The notes: generated by a model from the letters alone, not told the origin. A DNA stretch of 64,000 nt from Salinicola corii (GCF_008298015.1 NZ_VTPX01000005.1:124001-188000), one strand, 5' to 3'; positions 46,201 to 54,246 are shown, counted from the stretch's first letter. Numbers and translations: made by a program.

Positions 46201-46677
46201 ATGAAAGCCCGAGTGAACTACTACCAGACCTCTCCCCAGGCCGCCCAGAAGTACATCGATTTCAACATGGAGCTGTCGCAGAGCGACGTGATCAAGGAGA
46301 TCAAGCATCTAGTGACGCTGCGCGCTTCCCAGCTCAACGGCTGCGCCTTCTGCGTCGACATGCACGTCAAGGAGGCGAAGATCGACGGCGAGCGCGAATT
46401 GCGCCTGCACCACGTTGCGCTGTGGCGGGAATCGACGCTGTTCACCTCGCGCGAGCGCGCCGCCCTGGCCTGGACCGAAACGCTGACCCGGCTGCCCGAG
46501 CATGGGGTCGATGACGGCGCCTACGACCACGTTCGCAGCCACTTCTCCGAAGCGGAGCTCTCGGACCTGACCTTCCTGATCGTCGCCATCAACGGCTGGA
46601 ATCGCCTCAGCATCGCCTTCCAGGCGATTCCCGGCTCCGCCGACAAGGCGTTCGGACTGGACAAGGCCGGGCTGTAG
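46201..46677 (+). CDS. AhpD-like alkylhydroperoxidase (CMD family)
   Basis: 158 residues with the peroxidase motif CAFCVDMH (CxxC plus His, near residue 50) in an AhpD core domain (LVTLRASQLNGCAFC). It should reduce peroxides through the Cys pair. It is 130 bases downstream of the MocR gene on the same strand and may be part of its regulon, but there is a clear gap. Confidence 0.92.
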   Translation: MKARVNYYQTSPQAAQKYIDFNMELSQSDVIKEIKHLVTLRASQLNGCAFCVDMHVKEAKIDGERELRLHHVALWRESTLFTSRERAALAWTETLTRLPEHGVDDGAYDHVRSHFSEAELSDLTFLIVAINGWNRLSIAFQAIPGSADKAFGLDKAGL

Positions 46678-46707
46678 AGCCGGTATCGCCGCGCTCGTAG
46701 CTCGGCT

Positions 46708-47280
46708 TCAATACACCACGTTGCGAATGAAGCGCAGTCGGCCAGCCCCATCGTTGCGATAGCGATAGGGCTGGTCGCTGGGATAGACGTGGAAGTCGCC
46801 GGCCTCGATCGTCACCTCACGCTCGCCGAGGGCCAGGGTCAGCGTTCCCTCGATCACCACCAGCATCTCGTGCCAGCCGGCGTCGTCCGCAGCCGATTCG
46901 TAGACGTCTCCCGGCTCCAGCGACCACGACCACAGTTCGACCTCCTGCCGTGCCGGCTTGCTCGCCAGCAGCCGCGCCCGGCTCTCCGGCGAGCGACCGA
47001 CCCAGGCTACCTCGTCGATGCGCGCGGAGTCCTCGCTGTCCGGCGGCTGGACCAGCGCGTAGAACAGCACGCCCAGCGCCTCGGCCAATCGATCCAGCGT
47101 GCTCAGACTGACGTTGACGTCGCCCTTTTCGATATTGACCAGCATGCGCCGGCTGACACCGGACCGCTCGGCCAGCGCCTGCTGGCTCAAAGATACCGCC
47201 TGCCGCAGGCGCCTGACATTGGCGGCGACATGCACCAGTACGTCGGGGCGCTCGTTAGAGTTGTGCAATATATTGCCCAT
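46708..47280 (-). CDS. XRE-cupin transcriptional regulator
   Basis: 190 residues from ATG 47280. N-terminal HTH (VRRLRQAVSLSQQALAERSGVSRRMLVNIEKGDVNVSLSTLDRLAEALG) and a C-terminal cupin (EMLVVIEGTLTLALGEREVTIEAGDFHVYPSDQPY). It is divergent from the RhtA-like exporter. A near-perfect 18-bp palindrome overlaps its start codon, suggesting autorepression. Confidence 0.93.
   Translation of the reverse strand: MGNILHNSNERPDVLVHVAANVRRLRQAVSLSQQALAERSGVSRRMLVNIEKGDVNVSLSTLDRLAEALGVLFYALVQPPDSEDSARIDEVAWVGRSPESRARLLASKPARQEVELWSWSLEPGDVYESAADDAGWHEMLVVIEGTLTLALGEREVTIEAGDFHVYPSDQPYRYRNDGAGRLRFIRNVVY
47262..47279. promoter_or_regulatory. 18-bp palindrome over the XRE-cupin start, candidate operator
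   Basis: TGTGCAATA facing TATTGCCCA: perfect 12-bp core GCAATATATTGC (47265-47276) and one mismatched pair in the flanks. It overlaps the first codons of the XRE-cupin gene and is about 100 bases upstream of the RhtA-like exporter. Confidence 0.6.
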
Positions 47281-47376
47281 CCGTACAATCGCGACTCTCG
47301 TCCATTGCCGCTCGCCGCCAAGGCGACAAGCGGTCACGTTTGGCGAGTCATCATGCCGCAGACCTCGGGAGGTGTC

Positions 47377-48270
47377 ATGTCAGTCGCCATGCGCGAATTC
47401 TTCGCCAGAGTCTGGCCGGTGGCCATGCTGATCGTGGCGATGTGCTCGATCCAGAGCGGCGCTTCCGTCGCCAAGTCGCTGTTCCCGGTCATCGGCGCCA
47501 CCGGCACGACCTCGATCCGTCTGATCATCGCCGCCCTGCTGCTGCTGATCGTCATGCGACCCTGGCGTCAGCCGCTGAGCCGTCGCGCCTGGAAATCGAC
47601 GCTGATCTACGGCGTCTCCCTCGGCGTCATGAACCTCCTCTTCTACCAGGCCTTGCGGACCGTGCCGCTGGGTATCGCGGTGGCGCTGGAATTCACCGGG
47701 CCGCTGGCGGTGGCGATGCTCTCGTCGCGGCGCTGGCTGGACCTGCTTTGGGTGGCACTCGCGGTCCTCGGCCTGATCTGCCTGCTGCTGCTGGGCGATG
47801 GCGGCAGCGGCCCGATCGACCCTCATGGCGCGGCCTGCGCCCTCGGCGCCGGCGTCTGCTGGGCGCTCTACATTCTGTTTGGACAGAAGGCCGGGGCGAT
47901 CAACGGCGCCCAGAGTGCCACCCTCGGTATCACCATCGCCGCGGTGGTGATCGCCCCGGTGGGATTGCTCGACGTGGGCACGGCGATCTTCGCCCCGGAA
48001 GTGCTGCCGTACGCCCTGGCGGTGGCGATACTCTCCACCGCGCTGCCCTACACGCTGGAGATGATCGCCATGCCACGACTGCCGACCCAGACCTTCGGCA
48101 CTCTGATGAGCCTCGAGCCCGCGGTGGGTGCGCTCTCCGGCCTGCTGTTCCTGGGCCAGCTGCTGGGTACGCTGCAGTGGTTGGCGATCGGGCTGGTGAT
48201 CACCGCCTCGATCGGCACGACGCTGACGATCCGGCGCCGCGACACCTTCGAGGCGCCGGTGCCGGACTGA
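47377..48270 (+). CDS. EamA/RhtA-family amino acid (threonine/homoserine) exporter
   Basis: 297 residues from the ATG at 47377, which follows a GGGAGG site by 4 bases (better than the ATG at 47353). Ten hydrophobic segments in two EamA repeats (SIQSGASVAKSLFPVIGATGTTSIRL and GVCWALYILFGQKAG). The PLGIAVALEFTGPLAVAML block is close to RhtA. It probably exports amino acids and is divergent from the XRE-cupin regulator. Confidence 0.92.
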   Translation: MSVAMREFFARVWPVAMLIVAMCSIQSGASVAKSLFPVIGATGTTSIRLIIAALLLLIVMRPWRQPLSRRAWKSTLIYGVSLGVMNLLFYQALRTVPLGIAVALEFTGPLAVAMLSSRRWLDLLWVALAVLGLICLLLLGDGGSGPIDPHGAACALGAGVCWALYILFGQKAGAINGAQSATLGITIAAVVIAPVGLLDVGTAIFAPEVLPYALAVAILSTALPYTLEMIAMPRLPTQTFGTLMSLEPAVGALSGLLFLGQLLGTLQWLAIGLVITASIGTTLTIRRRDTFEAPVPD

Positions 48271-48396
48271 AGGCCCAGGATTCCGGCGGCGGGTCCCGGA
48301 CTGCACGAACGTTCCAGACTCCCGCGTCCCGTTTCTGGCATGCTGCCAGGATCGAACCGGCGTACCGCTTCGACCGCAAGCCGGGCGGGAGGCAGC

Positions 48397-49230
48397 ATGA
48401 CATCGACGAACTGGATCGATCTGCGACAGGACAGCGATACCGGCATCGAGACGATCCGTGCCCACTTCGAGGGGCACGCCTACGATCCCCATTGGCACGA
48501 CAGCTATCTGGTCGGCTTCACCGAGCAGGGCGTCCAGCAGTTTCACTGCCGCCGCGTTCGTCACGACAGCACGCCCGGACGCCTGTTTTTCGTCGAACCC
48601 GGCGAGATTCACGACGGCCACGCGCCGGCCGAGGGCGGTTTCACCTACGCCATGCTCTATCTCGACCCGGACTGGCTGCAACGTGAGCTGCGCCAGTTCG
48701 CGATCACCGGCGCCGCTTCCGGTGAACCGGGCTTCGCCTCGACGCTGGTCGACGATACGCCATTGATCGCGGGAATCGCCCGCGCCTTCACTACCCTGCG
48801 CCAGTCGACGTCGCGGCTCGAACGCGATGACGCCCTCGATGCCCTGCTGCAGGGCCTGGTGCCGCATCTGGGTTGGCGTCGGCGTCCATTGACCGATCCG
48901 CGCCTGCCGCGTGCCGCCCGCCGGGCCCAGGAACTGCTGCATGCGAACTATGCCGAGGATATCGGCCTGCAGACGCTGGCCGAGCAGTGCGGCGTCGATC
49001 GGTTTCGGCTGACCCGCGCTTTCAAGTCGGCCTTCGGCCTGGCGCCCCATGCCTATCTGGTGCAGCTGCGCCTGAGTCTCGCCCGCCAGCGGCTCGCTGC
49101 CGGCGAGCCTCCCGCCTCGGTTGCCAGCCAGCTCGGCTTCGCCGATCAGAGCCATCTGGGGCGCTGGTTCCGGCGCGCCTATGGCCTGACGCCGGCGGAC
49201 TATCGCCAGCGCTGCGTCCGGGGCGGTTGA
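48397..49230 (+). CDS. AraC-family regulator with AraC-binding cupin domain
   Basis: 277 residues with GGGAGG before ATG 48397. N-terminal cupin with HWHDSYLVGFTEQGVQQF and GRLFFVEPGEIHDGHA, then two HTH units (IGLQTLAEQCGVDRFRLTRAFKSAFGL and VASQLGFADQSHLGRWFRRAYGLTP). It belongs to the group that regulates LysE-type exporters, and the LysE gene begins 102 bases downstream on the same strand. Confidence 0.93.
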   Translation: MTSTNWIDLRQDSDTGIETIRAHFEGHAYDPHWHDSYLVGFTEQGVQQFHCRRVRHDSTPGRLFFVEPGEIHDGHAPAEGGFTYAMLYLDPDWLQRELRQFAITGAASGEPGFASTLVDDTPLIAGIARAFTTLRQSTSRLERDDALDALLQGLVPHLGWRRRPLTDPRLPRAARRAQELLHANYAEDIGLQTLAEQCGVDRFRLTRAFKSAFGLAPHAYLVQLRLSLARQRLAAGEPPASVASQLGFADQSHLGRWFRRAYGLTPADYRQRCVRGG

Positions 49231-49332
49231 ATCGGCTTCGTGGCGAGCCTGGGGCGCGACTGCTCAAACCTTCCAGACCTTGGGTGACAATGGCGCGATA
49301 GTCCCGACTCCACGCTATTTCCGGAGTCGATC

Positions 49333-49941
49333 ATGTCCGCCTGGTTACCGTTCACCCTGTTCGCCTTCGTCGCCTCGATCACGCCGGGGCCGACCAATCT
49401 ACTGATACTCGCGCAGGGATCGCGTCAGGGCTGGAAAAGCGCCCTCCCCGCCGTTCTCGGCGCCAGCCTGGCGGCGGCGGCGATCGTGCTGACGGTTGGC
49501 TTGGGGCTGTCGCACACGCTGCTGGCACACCCCCTCGTGCGTCGATTGATGGCGGCGATCGGCGTGGCCTGGTTGAGCTGGCTGGCGTGGCGGCTCTTCC
49601 GCAGCCCACCGCCGGAAGTCGATACCGGCGACCTGGCCTCCGTCGCGCCGGCCTTCGGGGCACGCCAGGCCGCCGGCCTGCAGCTGGTCAATCCCAAGAC
49701 CTGGATGATGGCGATGTCGGTCGTCGGCGTGTTCACCGACGCGGCATCAAGCGCGACGCAGATCGGCGTATTGGCACTGACGTTCGGGGTCGTGGCGCTG
49801 CCCTGCCTGGCGCTCTGGGGGCTGGTGGGCAGCGGTGTCGCCAGGCTGTTCCGGCAACCGCGTCAGTGGCAGTGGTTTAATCGCGTGCTGGCGCTGCTGC
49901 TGTTGACGGTGGCGTGGTGGAGTCTCCTGATCACGGGCTGA
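49333..49941 (+). CDS. LysE-family amino acid exporter
   Basis: 202 residues with six hydrophobic segments. The N-terminal FVASITPGPTNLLILAQGSRQGWKSALP is the LysE/RhtB signature, and VNPKTWMMAMSVVGVF is the second conserved block. It exports amino acids or related metabolites. Regulated probably by the AraC gene immediately upstream. Convergent with the cyclodeaminase-like gene. Confidence 0.93.
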   Translation: MSAWLPFTLFAFVASITPGPTNLLILAQGSRQGWKSALPAVLGASLAAAAIVLTVGLGLSHTLLAHPLVRRLMAAIGVAWLSWLAWRLFRSPPPEVDTGDLASVAPAFGARQAAGLQLVNPKTWMMAMSVVGVFTDAASSATQIGVLALTFGVVALPCLALWGLVGSGVARLFRQPRQWQWFNRVLALLLLTVAWWSLLITG

Positions 49942-49962
49942 CCCCCTGTCGGCGTCGCGAGT

Positions 49963-50577
49963 TCAGCCACCGGTGCCGAGTCGGCGGCGGAGCTCGCGAA
50001 CTTCTCTGCGAAGCGCCTCGCAACGCACTTCCAGTGTCTGCCGCGCGGCATGATCGGGCAACGCCTCGAGATTGGCTTCGGCCCCGATCAACAGCGCCTC
50101 CAGTGCCGCACCGAGCATGGTGGCGCCGGCCAGCGTGTCGCTACGCATCGCCGACGAGGTCAGCGGCAGCGCCTCGACCGCCAGTGCCAACCCCTGCCGA
50201 CATCGCTCGGCGGCTGCCAGCGGGATCCGAATCGACGCCTCGCGGGCTTCGCGAAGGGCCGAATCGCACGGGTCCGATTCGGCGGCATCATCACTCGATC
50301 GCCGTTGCGCCTGCAGATAGTCGTCGAACGCCGCGGCATCGTCGTCGACAGCCTCGGCCAGCGCCTGCTGCAGCGCATCGCCCTCGTCTATCAGACGGCG
50401 ACGGTGGTGATCCGGGCCGGATTCGCCCCGGTGCAAACGCACGCCCTTGAGAATCAGCGACAAGCCCAGGCACCCGTTCAACGCCGCGGCGGCACCGCAG
50501 CCCGGTGTGGAACGCGTTTCGACGGCGTGCTGGAAATCGGCAAGCGAGGCCTGCCAGAGCGAAGACGAGGTCGACAT
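49963..50577 (-). CDS. Cyclodeaminase/cyclohydrolase (FTCD_C)-family protein
   Basis: 204 mostly helical residues from MSTSSSLW at 50577 (GGGAG upstream). The start resembles the formiminotransferase-cyclodeaminase C-terminal domain: LADFQHAVETRSTPGCGAAAALNG, then long helices (LQQALAEAVDDDAAAFDDYLQA, SIRIPLAAAERCRQGLALA). Family members act on one-carbon folate intermediates. Stand-alone, no folate neighbour. Confidence 0.8.
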   Translation of the reverse strand: MSTSSSLWQASLADFQHAVETRSTPGCGAAAALNGCLGLSLILKGVRLHRGESGPDHHRRRLIDEGDALQQALAEAVDDDAAAFDDYLQAQRRSSDDAAESDPCDSALREAREASIRIPLAAAERCRQGLALAVEALPLTSSAMRSDTLAGATMLGAALEALLIGAEANLEALPDHAARQTLEVRCEALRREVRELRRRLGTGG

Positions 50578-50738
50578 GAAGGCTCCCGGAGAGGATCGAT
50601 ATCTCAGCATAGACGCCACCACGGAAAGCATGGCGAATCGAGGGGGCGACGAGAGCCGACAGTGAGCAGCCGGAAGTGTCGGCAGGAGGGAAAACAGGGG
50701 AGAGCACCATGGCGAAACGGCCGGAGATCGAAAATGCC

Positions 50739-50891
50739 TCAAGCCGCTTGGCGATGGCGCCCTCCCTCGGGCGGCCGCCCTTTGCGGGAGTAGCTGCCCT
50801 TGCCTCTCTTCGGTTTCTGTTGCTGCTGTCGGAATTGGGGCGAGCGCAGTGCCGCCTTTAGCGCGCTGTCCCGGATGGGGTGTGATGCCAT
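50739..50891 (-). CDS. arfA: Alternative ribosome-rescue factor ArfA
   Basis: 50 residues from ATG 50891, with GGGAGG 4 bases upstream. The sequence begins MASHPIRDSALKAAL and continues RSPQFRQQQQ-KPKRGKGSYSRKGR. The DSALKALL-x-DPxFRxR-x-KxKGKGSYxRK pattern is that of ArfA, which rescues ribosomes stalled on non-stop mRNA together with release factor 2. A nested hairpin (50762-50790) lies inside the 3' part of the coding sequence, as in E. coli arfA, where such a structure keeps expression low while tmRNA works. Confidence 0.85.
   Translation of the reverse strand: MASHPIRDSALKAALRSPQFRQQQQKPKRGKGSYSRKGRPPEGGRHRQAA
50762..50790 (-). promoter_or_regulatory. Nested hairpin within arfA
   Basis: On the mRNA: outer stem CTCCC/GGGAG, inner stem within the palindrome GGGCGGCCGCCC. 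It spans codons about 34 to 44, just after the conserved GKGSYSRK. By analogy with E. coli arfA it could cause premature termination or RNase cleavage that yields a truncated, non-stop message. Confidence 0.6.
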
Positions 50892-50918
50892 GTGACCTCC
50901 CGGTTCGTTCGAGTTCAT

Positions 50919-50956
50919 GGATCTAGACAGTTGTCGGGGATCTAGCCAGTTGTCGG
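50919..50956. repeat. 19-bp tandem repeat between arfA and mntP
   Basis: GGATCTAGACAGTTGTCGG (50919-50937) followed directly by GGATCTAGCCAGTTGTCGG (50938-50956), one difference. It is downstream of mntP and upstream of arfA on the same strand, so it could hold paired binding sites or be a simple slippage product. Confidence 0.85.
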
Positions 50957-50963
50957 CAAACTT

Positions 50964-51545
50964 TCAAGCGACACGGGCCACCAGATGCTCGTAGAGCACG
51001 GTACAACCGATGCCGATCAGGACCAACCCCCCCACGATTTCGGCCCGCTTGCCGATCAGCGATCCGATCGCGCGGCCCAGCATGATGCCGACGGTGACCA
51101 TCAGCATCGTCGCCAGGCCGATCGCCGCCGCCGCCACGATGATGTTCACATCGGCGAAGGCCAGCGTCACGCCGACGGCCATGGCGTCGATGCTGGTGGC
51201 CAGCGCCGTGAGGGCAAGCAGCCAGACCGATTTGCGCTCCGGCGCGCTGCCGTCGTCCGCCTCGACCGGGACCGGCTTGAACCCTTCCCAGATCATGTGT
51301 GCCCCGAGCGCCCCCAGCAGCACGAATGCGATCCAGTGGTCCCACTCGGACACGAACCGCGTGGCAGCCAACCCGATAGCCCAGCCGATGACCGGCGTGA
51401 TGGCCTCGACCGTGCCGAAAATGGCGCCGATGCGCAGTGCCTCGGGGAACCGGGTGCGCCTGAGAGCCGCGCCCTTGCCGACGGAAGCGGCGAAGGCATC
51501 GGTCGACATGGCGAAAGCGAGTATGACCAGGGATGCAGGATTCAT
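50964..51545 (-). CDS. mntP: Manganese efflux pump MntP
   Basis: 193 residues from MNPASLV at 51545, six membrane helices. Both metal-binding blocks are visible: [16 protein letters not shown] (near residue 10) and the duplicated [14 protein letters not shown] (near 115), with the conserved Asp residues. It exports Mn(II) and is controlled by a yybP-ykoY riboswitch in its leader (51609-51722). The frame open upstream to 51677 is within that leader and is not translated. Confidence 0.95.
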   Translation of the reverse strand: MNPASLVILAFAMSTDAFAASVGKGAALRRTRFPEALRIGAIFGTVEAITPVIGWAIGLAATRFVSEWDHWIAFVLLGALGAHMIWEGFKPVPVEADDGSAPERKSVWLLALTALATSIDAMAVGVTLAFADVNIIVAAAAIGLATMLMVTVGIMLGRAIGSLIGKRAEIVGGLVLIGIGCTVLYEHLVARVA

Positions 51546-51608
51546 TGTCCGTTCCAGCCGGTGGTGTTGCCACGACATTCGCCGTACCCGACTCGGTACC
51601 GCGGATGC

Positions 51609-51722
51609 CCATGGTCTCGCCAACCGGTCTCGGCGTTCGTGCCACGGCATGGCCGGGTGTGTTGACACGAACATCACGACCGCAAGGTTTCACGGTAGTG
51701 ATCGGCTACTCCCCAAGGAGGT
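51609..51722 (-). promoter_or_regulatory. yybP-ykoY manganese riboswitch in the mntP leader
   Basis: On the minus strand the leader has the conserved block GGGGAGTAGCC (51704-51714), a variable hairpin (ACCTTGCGGT and flanks), GTCAACACACC, and the 3' block GGCGAGACCATG (around 51610-51621), 64 bases before the mntP start. These are the conserved pieces of yybP-ykoY RNAs, in the right order, and mntP is the standard target. The exact boundaries are approximate. Confidence 0.88.
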
Positions 51723-51739
51723 CTCAGACTATAGACGCG

Positions 51740-52457
51740 AAAATGAAAACCGGCAATAAACGATTGAATTTAAAGAGAAAAATTCACCCCGGTTAATTCA
51801 TGTCGTTGACGTTAATCAAGTTAACGCCGGTTGGACTTTGATGACGAGGTTGCGGGCCGGGACTTCAGCGTTGGCGGCAGCAATGACGAACCGTGGCGTA
51901 GGAGGTGCGTCGCGGCGCCACAACGAGATAACCCGCGCCAGTGACGCCATAAAGAGACAGCAAGACTGGAAATCTGTCTCGTTTTGGTAACAGATCATTC
52001 AGATAAATTCAGACGCACCTAATTCAGTAAAATCTCAAAATACAGGCACGTGAAAATCGGGCGGGAAAATTGTGCATTTTAGTGCGCACACTTCATCGAT
52101 CGATGTCGAGTCATTGAAATGGAGAAAAATGCCACAGCGGTTTGAAACGCTCATTTCAACGTAACGAGGGGTAATAAGTGCATACCAGGAATGGATTGAA
52201 CGACCGTTCAATATAGTTTTTATTCTTTCATATCAGTAATTTGCTAAAAACAATTTAGCTTGCCTTCCGTTACCTTTCGGAAACGCAAAACATCAAACTT
52301 TTACTTCCAAGCCGTCGCATTGTCATTCGGAGCCAGTAGTCTGAATGACGTTGGATCGCGTTCCCAAAGTTTGGTCGATGTCGAGAACCCGGTCTGGCAC
52401 CTCTTTCAAACCGCTGGAATGGCGGACCTTGAATTTCACGCTACCAGGAGAAACACC
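51740..52457. promoter_or_regulatory. AT-rich regulatory region upstream of the T3SS locus
   Basis: About 720 bases much lower in GC than the rest, without a supported gene (short frames such as 51816-51998 on the minus strand have no ribosome site or family). It contains several inverted repeats: CATCGATCGATG (52094-52105), TTGAAA/TTTCAA separated by six bases (52142-52159), and an 18-bp TetR-like site (52195-52212). No HrpL-type (GGAACC-CCAC) or tts-box element was recognised. It probably carries the promoter of the first T3SS gene. Confidence 0.6.
52195..52212. promoter_or_regulatory. TetR-type operator candidate upstream of the T3SS operon
   Basis: ATTGAACG-AC-CGTTCAAT, a perfect inverted repeat of eight-base arms with a two-base centre; TTGAACG/CGTTCAA arms are frequent in TetR/AcrR-family operators. 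It is 246 bases before the first small ORF of the locus. No TetR gene is in the window. Confidence 0.6.
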
Positions 52458-52631
52458 ATGGCTGATACGCCCGCAATCGATTCGTCAACTTCGAATGACA
52501 GCGCTGATTCTTCCATCGATCAATTGAAGGCCGTCTTTGATCAGGCAATCGAGAAATCCGCTGAAATCACCAAGGTCACGACCGAGAAGAAGACCATGCT
52601 CGATGCGACCAAGCAGCGTCCGCAGAACTGA
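52458..52631 (+). CDS. 57-residue acidic protein at the head of the T3SS locus
   Basis: AGGAG lies 7 bases before ATG 52458. The product begins MADTPAIDSSTSNDSADSS, then a helix (IDQLKAVFDQAIEKSAEITK) and a basic tail. It is small, Ser/Asp-rich and lacks Cys, in the style of secreted T3SS components, and a strong hairpin follows it, as expected for an abundantly made product separated from the downstream apparatus genes. No family recognised; a pilin, needle or translocator role is a guess from size and position. The codon use and GC content are lower than the following genes. Confidence 0.65.
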   Translation: MADTPAIDSSTSNDSADSSIDQLKAVFDQAIEKSAEITKVTTEKKTMLDATKQRPQN

Positions 52632-52752
52632 TGCGGAGAAGTCGCGGGCGAGACCACGGCCGCCCGCGACGCTCCACGCCGGAACGGCGGCAATGCGTCC
52701 GGGACGCATCGGATCTCGCCACGATGGAGACTACTCGATTTTCTGGAGCTTT

Positions 52753-52793
52753 CTTGGCTGTCCGCCTCGATAAACCGGGTACGGACAGCCAAG
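52753..52793 (+). terminator. Long hairpin between the small ORF and sctD
   Basis: CTTGGCTGTCCG (52753-52764) pairs perfectly with CGGACAGCCAAG (52782-52793) over a 17-base loop. Twelve pairs, no T tract. It could partially terminate transcription or protect the upstream small-gene mRNA, giving higher levels of the 57-residue protein than of SctD. Confidence 0.75.
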
Positions 52794-52834
52794 GAATTTC
52801 TTCCCGCTTCGTACGACATTAGCGAGTCAACCGC

Positions 52835-53785
52835 ATGAATACCGTCACCTCCCCCACGGCGTCGGAAGGCGAAGTCGTTGCGACGCTCACGGTCACTGCC
52901 GGGCTGCATCACGGTGCGACGATGGATCTGGGCGAGCCGACCTGCCGGATTGGCAGCGACGAGGCCGCCGATATTCTGCTGGGCGACCCCGGCGTGGCGC
53001 CCGACCACCTGGTGCTGCGGTTCCACGGACGCCAGATGGCGGTCGAGGCGATCGGCGGCGATGTCGTCGTCAACGGTCGCATCGTACATCAGGGAACCGG
53101 GCAGCGCGGCGAGCTCCCGGCCGAGCTGCGCTTTGAGGGCGTGTCGCTGGCGCTGTCGCGCCCCCCCGCCCCCTCGATGATCCCGGCGCTCCCCAAGCTC
53201 CCCGCCCTGCCGCCACGCTGGCGGACCTCGCTCAACCGGGGTGCCACGCTCACCGCGCTGGTAGCGACGCTCGGGGTGCTGGCGGTCTACGAATTCATCG
53301 ACGTCAATCAGGCCGGCGCCAATATCGGCGGCTACACGGCTGCCTCTCTCGATCCCCAGGCGCTCGACGGTGCGCATCGCCTGACGTCGGGGGAGCGCCC
53401 GGGCCCGGCGGAAGCGCTGCGCCGACAGCTCTCGGAGGCGGGCCTCGACTCGCTGAACGTCACCGATCATGGCGGCTACCTGAGCGTGTCCGGCCAGTAC
53501 GCGGCGGCGCAGAGCGCGGCCTGGGATCGGACGCAGCGCTGGTTCGATCAGCACTACGGCAGCCACCAGGTGCTGCTCAACGACGCCAAGACCCGGCAGG
53601 ATGCGGCGCGCCCGGATTTGAAGCTGCAGGCCGTGTGGCTGGGCGATAGCCCCTATGTCATCGACAACCGCGGGAAGCGACTCTATCCCGGCGCCGCGCT
53701 CGAATCCGGATGGGTGATCTCCGCGATTCAGCCGGACCGCATCACGCTGAGCCGTGGCGACGACCAGTTCGCGCTGACGCTTTGA
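52835..53785 (+). CDS. sctD: T3SS inner-membrane ring protein SctD (HrpQ/YscD/Y4yQ-like)
   Basis: 316 residues. An N-terminal FHA-like cytoplasmic domain (GLHHGATMDLGEPTCRIGSDEAADILLGD, about 20-110), a Pro-rich linker, one membrane helix (TLTALVATLGVLAVYEF, near 150) and a periplasmic part of about 150 residues with a ring-forming domain (RRQLSEAGLDSLNVTDHGGYLSVSGQY) and a C-terminal DxxPYVIDNRGKRLYPGAAL. This layout defines SctD, which makes the outer inner-membrane ring with SctJ. It is short compared with YscD or HrpQ (350-430 residues). First gene of the apparatus operon. Confidence 0.85.
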   Translation: MNTVTSPTASEGEVVATLTVTAGLHHGATMDLGEPTCRIGSDEAADILLGDPGVAPDHLVLRFHGRQMAVEAIGGDVVVNGRIVHQGTGQRGELPAELRFEGVSLALSRPPAPSMIPALPKLPALPPRWRTSLNRGATLTALVATLGVLAVYEFIDVNQAGANIGGYTAASLDPQALDGAHRLTSGERPGPAEALRRQLSEAGLDSLNVTDHGGYLSVSGQYAAAQSAAWDRTQRWFDQHYGSHQVLLNDAKTRQDAARPDLKLQAVWLGDSPYVIDNRGKRLYPGAALESGWVISAIQPDRITLSRGDDQFALTL

Positions 53786-53817
53786 ATGAGAGACCGCGCT
53801 GACGAGGCCATCGTTCG

Positions 53818-54246
53818 ATGAAGATCACCGGTCGCCAGGTCGACTCGGACCGCTATCGCATCTCGGGCACAGTCCCGGAGCCAGTCCGCCCCATCGAGAG
53901 ATCCTCCGGGCAGGATGACGAATTCATCCGCGCGGTCGATCTTGCGCGGACGCGCGACGCCGACCAGCCGCCGCTGGCCGCGCGACTGGACGCGCTCGAG
54001 CGACCCGAGGCCAGAGATGGCCGCAGCTACGACAACGCCCGCAGCATCGAACTGCTCCAGCACGTGATCGACGACGTGCTGCCGACGCTGGAGGCGGAGG
54101 AGGACATCGTCGCGATGGCGCGGGACGTCGTCGGCGAGGAGCTCGAGTGGCGCCAGGCCTGGGATGGTCGCATGAACGAAGCCATGACGCCGCGGGATGG
54201 CGATGCTCCCGGTGGCGACGACGCCCGTGACGAGGAGCCGTCATGA
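53818..54246 (+). CDS. SctX-like T3SS protein
   Basis: 142 residues, acidic, with a disordered start and a helical C-terminal half (SIELLQHVIDDVLPTLEAEEDIVAMARDVVGEEL). It lies directly upstream of a SctY-like TPR protein and SctV, the same position as YscX in Yersinia-type systems, and has a comparable size. Sequence similarity to YscX is weak, so the assignment rests on order and shape. Overlaps the next gene by four bases (ATGA). Confidence 0.55.
   Translation: MKITGRQVDSDRYRISGTVPEPVRPIERSSGQDDEFIRAVDLARTRDADQPPLAARLDALERPEARDGRSYDNARSIELLQHVIDDVLPTLEAEEDIVAMARDVVGEELEWRQAWDGRMNEAMTPRDGDAPGGDDARDEEPS

Noticed and set aside
44572-46308. 578-residue minus-strand frame opposite the MocR gene
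   Set aside because: The plus strand has complete HTH and PLP motifs; the antisense frame has none and includes no ribosome site.
47380-49155. 591-residue minus-strand frame across the RhtA and AraC genes
   Set aside because: Gln/Arg/Gly-rich shadow of two genes with canonical motifs on the other strand.
52395-52410. Possible sigma-54 promoter (TGGCAC) before the small T3SS ORF
   Set aside because: The -12 GC element at the required spacing is missing (TTCAAA instead of TTGC).
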